A DNA stretch of 7,759 nt. Origin: Actinomycetota bacterium. Lineage in GTDB: Bacteria; Actinomycetota; Acidimicrobiia; Acidimicrobiales; Ilumatobacteraceae. The stretch spans positions 1 through 7,759 of the forward strand of contig WLFB01000045.1 in assembly GCA_009703975.1 (NCBI GenBank). Direction: 5' to 3'. A model generated the notes under the pieces. It was given only the letters and a program-made list of their open reading frames with translations, was not told the DNA's origin and made no database searches. Of the stretch, positions 1 through 5,664 are shown piece after piece. Each line of letters starts with the position of its first letter. Positions within the stretch are counted from its first letter, which is position 1. The translations under genes and the position numbers were made by a program.

Positions 1-1008
1 GACATTAATGACGCTGGAGCAGATTGGGTACAGGCGATTCGCCGGCTCGATTTAGATCTTGCGACTACTTCAGAAATTTCTCTACTGGTTGAAGGCAGCG
101 CGATGTTGCACTCAATTGCTCAAACCGAGCCTTTGCAGATTACGAGTCGATTGGTAACTCAGATCGCCAATCATCTGAAAAACCCAAAGGCTGTAGAACA
201 GTGTCGACAATTGTTGATTGCCCGCGACAACCTGAGTGATATGCAACATCTTGCACTATTAGAGATCGTTACTGGTGTGCAAGAGGTTCTCGCTCATCCT
301 GATTTGATTGACTCAAGTTCTAACGACCCACTCGAAGCAAGAATGCGGGCTGCTCAAACGCTCGCAACAGATACAAATATCCATGCGCGAATCGCCAATG
401 CGCCGGCGAGTTACGTGCTGACGCATTCAGCCGAAGAACTCGTTCGTCATGCAGAACTTGTCGAGCCACTTCCGCGCCCTGGACAGGCTCGGGTTGCAGT
501 TCGCGGATCTGTGACTGCTGAACATGAATGGATGATCAATATTGCGACGAAAGACCGCTCTGCATTATTGGCGAGACTGTCGGGTGCTCTGGCATCGCTT
601 GAACTGAGTGTGATCAATGCCGACATTGCGACCTGGCCCGACGGTGCTGTTTTAGACACATTTATTGTGCGTAGTGCACAAAAGCCAAATCTGCTCGCTC
701 TTGATGGTGCGGTCAGAGATTCATTGCGCGGGCGCATCGCAAATGTGCAACGCGGTGCGTTAAATCTTTCGGTAACGATTGACCAGAGTGCTCATCCATG
801 GCACACAATTTTGCGCATAGAAGGCACCGATCGCCCCGGATTATTGCGGGATATCACCGCGAGCTTGGCACGCTGCAAAGTGATTATCCACCACGCAAAG
901 ATCTCAACTGTTGAGGCGCAAGTGCACAACGAATTTGAGGTTTCAGATCATCTTGGGCGAAAAATATCTGTTCAAGCAAGCGAACGAGTAGAACGCGCGC
1001 TTCATTAG
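1..1008 (+). CDS. GlnD-like protein, C-terminal part with tandem ACT domains (5' end outside window)
   Basis: The frame is open from base 1 to the TAG at 1006-1008, so the gene begins upstream. The internal ATG at 103 is not its start. About 335 residues are visible. The last part holds two ACT domains in the arrangement of GlnD, the PII uridylyltransferase/uridylyl-removing enzyme. ACT1 spans roughly bases 526-700 (DRSALLARLSGALASLEL, then VLDTFIV). ACT2 spans roughly 796-1005 (GTDRPGLLRDITASLARC). The linker before ACT1 (APASYVLTHSAEELVRHAEL, about bases 400-460) also looks GlnD-like. The preceding stretch fits the HD domain position, but the expected HD pair reads His-Ser (LHSIA, bases 106-120) and the later His-rich motif is absent. 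ACT domains of GlnD normally sense glutamine; the nucleotidyltransferase domain cannot be seen here. Another ACT-bearing regulator is possible. The next gene starts 49 bases downstream on the same strand. Confidence 0.75.
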   Translation, partial: DINDAGADWVQAIRRLDLDLATTSEISLLVEGSAMLHSIAQTEPLQITSRLVTQIANHLKNPKAVEQCRQLLIARDNLSDMQHLALLEIVTGVQEVLAHPDLIDSSSNDPLEARMRAAQTLATDTNIHARIANAPASYVLTHSAEELVRHAELVEPLPRPGQARVAVRGSVTAEHEWMINIATKDRSALLARLSGALASLELSVINADIATWPDGAVLDTFIVRSAQKPNLLALDGAVRDSLRGRIANVQRGALNLSVTIDQSAHPWHTILRIEGTDRPGLLRDITASLARCKVIIHHAKISTVEAQVHNEFEVSDHLGRKISVQASERVERALH

Positions 1009-1057
1009 AAATTGCTTGGTTACATGCAGAGCCTGCCCGACAGCCTAAAGTTCAAGC

Positions 1058-2248
1058 ATGACTTTGACAGAAAACCCACCTGCAGCAACCGAACGTTGGA
1101 CACATCAATGGAAAGAACTTTACGAAGAAGTCATTAATACTGGCTTGTGTACTGGGTGCGCTGCGTGCGTAATTTCTTGCCCGCATGATGTGATCGGTTA
1201 CGAACATGAAGAGGGTAAATACAAACCATTTCATTTAGAAGAAGATCTTGGTCTTGACAATTGTGGTCATGGCGAAAAAGGTTGCACAAGTTGTACGCGC
1301 GCATGCCCACGGTTTCGCTCATGGGAACCTGAGGCCGACATGCACCTGTTCGGTCGAGAACGCAAAGACGAAGAAATGTATGGACAATACCGACAACTAC
1401 TTTTAGTTCGTGCTGCAGATGAGCAGACTCACAAAAAAGGTCAAGACGGCGGTTTCGTTGGTGCGATGTTGATTTGGTTGTTGAAACACGATTACATTGA
1501 CGCGGCACTGACAAGTTTTGTTGAAGGTGATGGATCTTCTTGGAAGGCTTTGCCGGGTCTTGCTCGCACACCAGAAGAAGTGCTTGCATCTTCGGGCAGT
1601 CGCTATACATACTCGGCGAATACTTTGGCAATTCGAGATGCGCAAAAAGAAGGACTAAATCGTCTCGCGCTTGTAGGCATGAGTTGCCAATCGTCGGCCT
1701 TGCCAATTATGTGGAAGCGTAAAGCAGGAAAAATCGGTAAACCATTTTTGTTCAACATCGGTTTACTTTGTTCAAAAACTTTTGATGACGCAATTTTTGA
1801 AGAACTGTTCTTGGCGAAATACGGTTTGAAAAAAGAAGAAATGGTCAAGATGAATATCAAAGGCGTGTTTCAAATTTGGATGCGCGACGGTTCGTATCAC
1901 GAGATCGATCTAAAAGAGTGTCACAAGTGGACGCGCGAGGGTTGCAAGATGTGTCCAGACTTTGCTGCTGAACATGCAGATATTTCTACTGGTGGCATCG
2001 GTGAAGATAACGATTGGACTTTGTGCGTAGTGCGAACTGAACTAGGCGAAGAAGTCATGACTCGAATGATCAAAGACGGTTCAATAGTTGCTCGTCCAGC
2101 AGAAACTGATGCAACAGCCATGAAGTTGTTGCGATTGCTAAGCATCGTCAGTCGTCGCCGTTGGCCAGAGTTTGCCAACAAGGCTGTCAGCGTTGGTGTA
2201 CCTGCACCAAAGAAAAAAGCTGACGGCACTTTGCCTGCGGCGCACTAG
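1058..2248 (+). CDS. FrhB/FdhB-like coenzyme F420 hydrogenase/dehydrogenase beta-subunit family protein
   Basis: This 396-residue protein has the two-part layout of the FrhB/FdhB/FpoF family, cytoplasmic Fe-S flavoproteins that pass electrons to or from coenzyme F420. The N-terminus carries a ferredoxin-like motif (C31, C34, C37, C41-Pro). A second cysteine group (C69, C76, C79, C83-Pro) follows, so two [4Fe-4S] clusters are likely. The catalytic part contains GQDGGF at 128-133, comparable to the family's SGGxxT region, and GMSCQSSAL around C210, comparable to the usual GTPCQ motif. CKMCPDF (C296, C299) and GGIGEDNDW also fit the family C-terminal domain. The tail after about residue 375 is basic and probably flexible. 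The ATG at 1058 gives a sensible N-terminus just before the ferredoxin motif; no clear Shine-Dalgarno precedes it. The family is clear but the redox partner is not. It could act with F420 and an unlinked dehydrogenase, or in sulfite or other small-molecule reduction. The TauE-type transporter follows after 24 bases. Confidence 0.85.
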   Translation: MTLTENPPAATERWTHQWKELYEEVINTGLCTGCAACVISCPHDVIGYEHEEGKYKPFHLEEDLGLDNCGHGEKGCTSCTRACPRFRSWEPEADMHLFGRERKDEEMYGQYRQLLLVRAADEQTHKKGQDGGFVGAMLIWLLKHDYIDAALTSFVEGDGSSWKALPGLARTPEEVLASSGSRYTYSANTLAIRDAQKEGLNRLALVGMSCQSSALPIMWKRKAGKIGKPFLFNIGLLCSKTFDDAIFEELFLAKYGLKKEEMVKMNIKGVFQIWMRDGSYHEIDLKECHKWTREGCKMCPDFAAEHADISTGGIGEDNDWTLCVVRTELGEEVMTRMIKDGSIVARPAETDATAMKLLRLLSIVSRRRWPEFANKAVSVGVPAPKKKADGTLPAAH

Positions 2249-2272
2249 CGGGCTCTAGCCGGCGTTATCTAA

Positions 2273-3055
2273 ATGGAAACTGGTTTGTTGCGTGACGCGC
2301 TAACACTTGTCGCGGGTGTGGCGACAGGCATCATGTCAGGCACTTTTGGTGTCGGCGGCGCAGTTATCTCTACCCCGGCGATTCGCGCACTGGGTTGCAC
2401 AGCTGCACTGGCCGTTGGAACAACCTTGCCGTCAATTTTGCCAGGCGCCGTGACTGGATCATGGCGTTATCGCCAGGGCGAACTAATCCGCTGGCAAGTC
2501 ATTGCATTCACCGCGCCAAGTGGCGTCGTTGCTGCCGTTGTTGGTGCGTGGGTATCGCCACGCGTGCCGGGTAACGGGCATTTGCTGATGGTTTTAACCG
2601 CGTTGTTATTGATGTGGAGTGCAATCAATATGATTCGCAGCGTTACGCCGAAAGATTCAAATATCGAAGTTGATGGAGTTGCAAAATCTAAAAATATATT
2701 TGCGGTTCTTACAGGGGTTTTTGCTGGCGGATTATCAGGATTGCTCGGACTAGGTGGCGGAATCATCATGGTTCCACTCTTTCGCAAGTGGCTTGGACTG
2801 CCGATTAAGAATGCTGTTGCAACATCGTTGATTTGTGTTGGATGTTTCGCGGTACCAGGCACGATCACTCACGCCTTAGAAAATGGTATCGACTGGCGGT
2901 TTGCACTTTGGCTCACCGCCGGGGTTGTCGTTAGCGCACCACTTGGCTCAAAGATGGCACTCAAGATGAGCGACCGCAAACTTCAACGAGTCTTCGGATT
3001 ATTTCTAGCGTTGATTTCTGTCGTCTACGGACTTGGCGAACTTCTCGCGTTGTAG
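2273..3055 (+). CDS. TauE/SafE family membrane transporter (putative anion/sulfite exporter)
   Basis: This is a 260-residue integral membrane protein, normal length for TauE/SafE permeases. It has about eight hydrophobic segments and the family's internal duplication. The first repeat begins with GIMSGTFGVGGA (19-30) and the second with GGLSGLLGLGGG (152-163), and each is followed by a Pro-containing helix. A hydrophilic loop at about 122-141, probably cytoplasmic, separates the halves. Known members move sulfite, sulfoacetate, taurine-derived sulfonates or other organic anions across the cytoplasmic membrane, but sequence rarely fixes the substrate. The ATG at 2273 sits right at the start of the first membrane segment. 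It lies 24 bases after the FrhB-like gene on the same strand, so co-transcription is likely. That pairing hints at a redox-linked anion, which is inference. The gene converges with the uracil-DNA glycosylase gene, leaving 21 bases between the stop codons and no convincing terminator. Confidence 0.88.
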   Translation: METGLLRDALTLVAGVATGIMSGTFGVGGAVISTPAIRALGCTAALAVGTTLPSILPGAVTGSWRYRQGELIRWQVIAFTAPSGVVAAVVGAWVSPRVPGNGHLLMVLTALLLMWSAINMIRSVTPKDSNIEVDGVAKSKNIFAVLTGVFAGGLSGLLGLGGGIIMVPLFRKWLGLPIKNAVATSLICVGCFAVPGTITHALENGIDWRFALWLTAGVVVSAPLGSKMALKMSDRKLQRVFGLFLALISVVYGLGELLAL

Positions 3056-3076
3056 CTGAAACTTTCGCGCGATATT

Positions 3077-3745
3077 TTAGTGAGCTAGCTTTAGCGCTGT
3101 TTTGAAAATACTGTCAAACATTTTTTCAGTAAGTTTGCCCGTAAATGTGTTCTGCTGACTCGGATGATAAGAGCAGACTATTTTGTATTTCTCATGACTA
3201 ACAACAACGCCGTGACCGAACTTGGGTCTAGGGCGAATTTTTAACTCATCACATATTGCTTGAAACGAAAATGAACCGAGACAAATAATTACTTTAGTGT
3301 TCGTCAACATTGCAAGTTCTCGTGTCAGAAACGATGAACATTTTTTGCGCTCGCCTGGTGTCGGCTTGTTCGCGGGTGGCGCGCAGCGAACTGCCGATGT
3401 GATCCACACATTTTGCAAAGTGAGACCATCATCAACCGACACAGATTCTGGTTGCGACGCCAAACCAGCCTTGTGTAACGCCCGATACAGCCAGTCACCA
3501 CTGCGGTCTCCAGTGAAAACGCGACCCGTTCGATTTGCTCCATGCGCTCCGGGCGCTAATCCCAAAACCAAAATTTGAGCTTGCTTATCACCGAAGCCAA
3601 CTATCGGTTTACCCCAGTAATTTTCGGTCACATACGCGGCCCGCTTTTCGACCGAAACCTTCTCGCGCCATTTAACTAGGCGTGCGCATTTGTGACAGTC
3701 AATTATTTCAATCGCCAATTTGTCGAGTTCATCATGTTTAGGCAC
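3077..3745 (-). CDS. udgB: Family 5 uracil-DNA glycosylase (UdgB-like), Fe-S containing
   Basis: This 222-residue base-excision repair enzyme removes uracil, and in this family often hypoxanthine and other deaminated bases, from DNA. Motif 1, GLAPGAHGAN (62-71), followed by RTGRVFTGDRSGDW, and the C-terminal SYHPSQQNTFTG (192-203, catalytic-region H194) are the signature of family 5 (UDGb). Families 1 and 4 have different motifs there. Four cysteines sit where the [4Fe-4S] ligands are expected: C17 and C20 (CHKC), C121 and C136 (spacing CAPPANKPTPGERKKC). The start codon is GTG (bases 3745-3743). An in-frame stop only nine bases upstream (3755-3757) rules out any longer N-terminus, and the first Cys pair follows soon after. 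A -10-like hexamer lies just upstream, so the transcript may be leaderless. The gene is divergent from the phosphatase gene, with 43 bases between start codons. Deamination repair is the expected role, and I see no truncation or missing motif. Confidence 0.92.
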   Translation of the reverse strand: MPKHDELDKLAIEIIDCHKCARLVKWREKVSVEKRAAYVTENYWGKPIVGFGDKQAQILVLGLAPGAHGANRTGRVFTGDRSGDWLYRALHKAGLASQPESVSVDDGLTLQNVWITSAVRCAPPANKPTPGERKKCSSFLTRELAMLTNTKVIICLGSFSFQAICDELKIRPRPKFGHGVVVSHEKYKIVCSYHPSQQNTFTGKLTEKMFDSIFKTALKLAH

Positions 3746-3788
3746 AACCCGAGATTATGCGCTGTGCCGATAGTTTGAAGTTCTGCCA
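3746..3788. promoter_or_regulatory. Short divergent intergenic promoter region
   Basis: These 43 bases separate two divergent start codons, so both promoters must lie here or inside the opposing genes. On the minus strand, CATAAT (plus-strand 3754-3759) matches a -10 hexamer at five of six positions and sits eight bases before the GTG of the glycosylase gene. On the plus strand, GATAGT (3769-3774) is a weaker candidate for the phosphatase gene. I see no good -35 element for either. Both spacings would give very short or absent 5' leaders. The assignment rests on position and hexamer match only. Confidence 0.4.
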
Positions 3789-4445
3789 ATGAGTAGCAAA
3801 ATCAAAAAACCAAACGCCCCGAAGTCGACGCTGATAATCATGGTTCGGCATGGCAAAACGCCGAGCACAGGCAAGTTGCTTCCTGGCCGTGCCAAGGGTC
3901 TTCACCTCAGCGATATCGGCAAACAAGAGGCAATCGACGTTGCCCAACGTCTGAGCAATCTCAAGAATATCTCAGCGATTTATGCATCACCGTTAGAGCG
4001 CGCACGCGAGACTGCAGCACCAACTGCCAAACTTCTGAAACAGAAAGTGATCATCGAAAAAGGCCTGCTTGAATGTGAATTCGGTGACTGGACGGGTAAA
4101 GAACTCAGCAAATTAATGAAACTTCCAGAGTGGTCAACTGTTCAACGTGCGCCAAGCACTTTTCGGTTTCCAAATGGCGAAAGTTTCACCGAAATGCAAA
4201 CTCGAATGACGACAACACTTGACGCATTACGTACAAAACATCAAGGTGGCGTCGTAATCTGTTTCTCGCACGCCGACCCGATTAAAGCTGCTGTCGCCCA
4301 CGCCATGGGAACACACCTTGATCTATTTCAACGCATCGTGATTAGTACTTGCTCTGTGAGCGCAGTTTCATATTCGGCGTTCGGGCCGGTAGTGCTGACT
4401 GTTAATTCAACAGGTGGCGATCTTTCTGAATTGCGGATGTCGTGA
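3789..4445 (+). CDS. Histidine phosphatase family protein, MSMEG_4193 type (probable phosphomutase/phosphatase)
   Basis: This 218-residue cytosolic protein belongs to the phosphoglycerate mutase-like (histidine phosphatase) superfamily. The catalytic RHG motif is at 20-22, with H21 the expected phospho-acceptor. The second arginine lies in SPLERARETA (R71). The acidic general-acid candidate is in LLECEFGDWTG (E95), and the second histidine is in FSHADPIK (H161). All core residues are therefore present and the enzyme should be active. The sequence and its neighbours identify the actinobacterial MSMEG_4193 subfamily, annotated as a probable phosphomutase; its substrate is unknown to me. The first 13 residues are basic and precede the first beta strand. 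ATG 3789 is the start used; no strong Shine-Dalgarno is visible. Its stop overlaps the GTG of the DUF3090 gene by four bases (GTGA), indicating translational coupling. It is the first gene of a three-gene unit. Confidence 0.9.
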   Translation: MSSKIKKPNAPKSTLIIMVRHGKTPSTGKLLPGRAKGLHLSDIGKQEAIDVAQRLSNLKNISAIYASPLERARETAAPTAKLLKQKVIIEKGLLECEFGDWTGKELSKLMKLPEWSTVQRAPSTFRFPNGESFTEMQTRMTTTLDALRTKHQGGVVICFSHADPIKAAVAHAMGTHLDLFQRIVISTCSVSAVSYSAFGPVVLTVNSTGGDLSELRMS

Positions 4446-4957
4446 GTTCATACTTCGAGTTTGATACAACTGATGCTTTCACAACTGGTGCACTCGGCGA
4501 ACCAGGCCAGCGAACATTCGTGTTGCAAGTGCGTGCCGATGGACAACGAATCACAATAAAGTGCGAAAAAGACCAAGTTGCGGCGATGTCCGAGTACTTG
4601 CGCAAACTTCTCGCCGATGCACCAGATGTTTCGCAACGACCAATTAAAGATGCAATGCAACTATCGATGCCTGTTGAACCTGAGTTTGTACTCGGCACCG
4701 TCGGCTTGGCATACGACGCAATCAGCGATCGTTTGGTTATTCAACTAGATGAAATTGAAATCTTTAACGGCGACGAGAGCTCCGAAGAAATTCTCGATTC
4801 GCAAGATCTGTCAAGAATACGTGCCAACATCACTCGTGGGCAGGCTGCAGCGTTCTGTGAGCATGCAGACAGTGTCGTCGCATCTGGTCGGCCAACTTGT
4901 ATTTTCTGCGGTCGGCCGATTAACAAAGATGGCCATTTGTGTCCGCGGATGAATTAG
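4442..4957 (+). CDS. DUF3090 family protein (conserved actinobacterial partner of the MSMEG_4193 system)
   Basis: This 171-residue protein matches DUF3090, a family found mainly in Actinobacteria without an assigned function. The N-terminal block (SSYFEFDTTDAFTTGALGEP, then GQRTFVLQVRA) is the family hallmark. The C-terminal block GRPTCIFCGRPINKDGHLCP carries C153, C156, H165 and C167, a small knuckle that probably binds a metal such as zinc. No membrane segment or signal peptide is visible. The start is GTG at 4442, overlapping the upstream phosphatase stop by four bases. The only nearby ATG (4437) is in the phosphatase frame, so it cannot serve. The last 19 bases overlap the downstream kinase-like gene. 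This tight packing, the same gene order as I recall from other actinobacteria, suggests the three products act together, possibly with this one as a scaffold or accessory subunit (inference). Confidence 0.9.
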   Translation: MSSYFEFDTTDAFTTGALGEPGQRTFVLQVRADGQRITIKCEKDQVAAMSEYLRKLLADAPDVSQRPIKDAMQLSMPVEPEFVLGTVGLAYDAISDRLVIQLDEIEIFNGDESSEEILDSQDLSRIRANITRGQAAAFCEHADSVVASGRPTCIFCGRPINKDGHLCPRMN

Positions 4958-5658
4958 AAAATTCTTCAGAAACAATTGGCCACTTGCTTCGCGGCGAGAT
5001 GACTATAGAAATGCGCATGCCATACAGCAGCAACTCAACTTTTCTAGTATCAATAATCGACAAAGGAGAATTAGTCAAGGCAATTTATAAGCCAATGCGT
5101 GGAGAGAAACCACTTTGGGATTTTGAACCAGGTTTACACCGACGTGAAGTGGCGGCATACCGCTTGGCAGAAGCAATGGGTCTGCATTTTGTGCCGCCAA
5201 CAATTTTGCGCGACGGTCCGCAGGGCGAAGGCTCTGTTCAACTATTGATTGAAGCAAACCCAGACGAGCATTATTTTGCGATTTTCGAAGAACGACAAGA
5301 GCTGCACGACCAATTTCGGGCGATGTGTGCATTTGACATCGTTGCGAATAATACAGATCGAAAATCTGGCCACGTATTAGTTGATAAAGACTCTCGCGTT
5401 TGGGGAATCGATCACGGGTTGTGTTTTGCCCAAGACTTCAAAATTCGAACGGTGATCTGGGAGTTTGGCGGCGAAGCAATCGCAGAGTCACTACTTGAAA
5501 AAATTGAGCCGCTAACTCAGACTGTGCCGCTTGAAGTTGCGACTCTGCTCACCGAGCAAGAAGTTATCGCGATTACAGAGCGAGCGAAATGGCTGCTCGA
5601 CGGCGCAAGGTTTCCAGTTGACCCGTCTGGACGCCATTACCCCTGGCCACTCGTATAG
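4939..5658 (+). CDS. SCO1664 family protein, PI3/PI4-kinase-like fold
   Basis: This 239-residue protein belongs to the actinobacterial SCO1664 family, which has distant similarity to phosphatidylinositol 3-/4-kinases. Visible kinase-like features are YKPMRGEKPLWDF (K51 a candidate nucleotide-binding lysine), the REVAAYRLAEAMG helix (69-81), VPPTILRDGP (85-94), and a catalytic-loop equivalent FDIVANNTDRKSGH (D133, N137, N138, D140). IDHGLCF (D158) stands in for the metal-binding DFG. It ends in the typical PWP motif. Whether it phosphorylates a lipid, inositol compound, protein or small molecule is unknown. The GTG at 4939 is chosen because the conserved N-terminal block begins soon after it; the nearby ATG at 4929 is out of frame. 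The next in-frame ATG, codon 21, would cut into that block. It overlaps the DUF3090 gene by 19 bases and converges with the glycosyltransferase gene, with six bases between stop codons. Confidence 0.88.
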   Translation: MSADELENSSETIGHLLRGEMTIEMRMPYSSNSTFLVSIIDKGELVKAIYKPMRGEKPLWDFEPGLHRREVAAYRLAEAMGLHFVPPTILRDGPQGEGSVQLLIEANPDEHYFAIFEERQELHDQFRAMCAFDIVANNTDRKSGHVLVDKDSRVWGIDHGLCFAQDFKIRTVIWEFGGEAIAESLLEKIEPLTQTVPLEVATLLTEQEVIAITERAKWLLDGARFPVDPSGRHYPWPLV

Positions 5659-5664
5659 CGGTTA

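Noticed and set aside
103..105. ATG as the start of the ACT-domain protein
   Set aside because: The frame is open to base 1 with GlnD-like sequence continuing upstream, so this is an internal methionine.
1134..1706. A 190-codon minus-strand open frame opposite the FrhB-like gene
   Set aside because: It lies wholly inside a well-supported gene, shows no recognisable domain, and its composition looks like an antisense shadow.
2249..2272. Small dyad GGCT-CT-AGCC between the FrhB-like and TauE genes as a terminator
   Set aside because: The stem is only four base pairs with no T tract, and the spacing suggests one operon.
2467..2868. A 133-codon minus-strand open frame opposite the TauE/SafE gene
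   Set aside because: It is fully antisense to a clear membrane protein gene and has no domain-like pattern.
3056..3076. Bidirectional terminator between the convergent TauE and glycosylase genes
   Set aside because: No stable GC-rich hairpin with a T tract is visible in the 21 bases.
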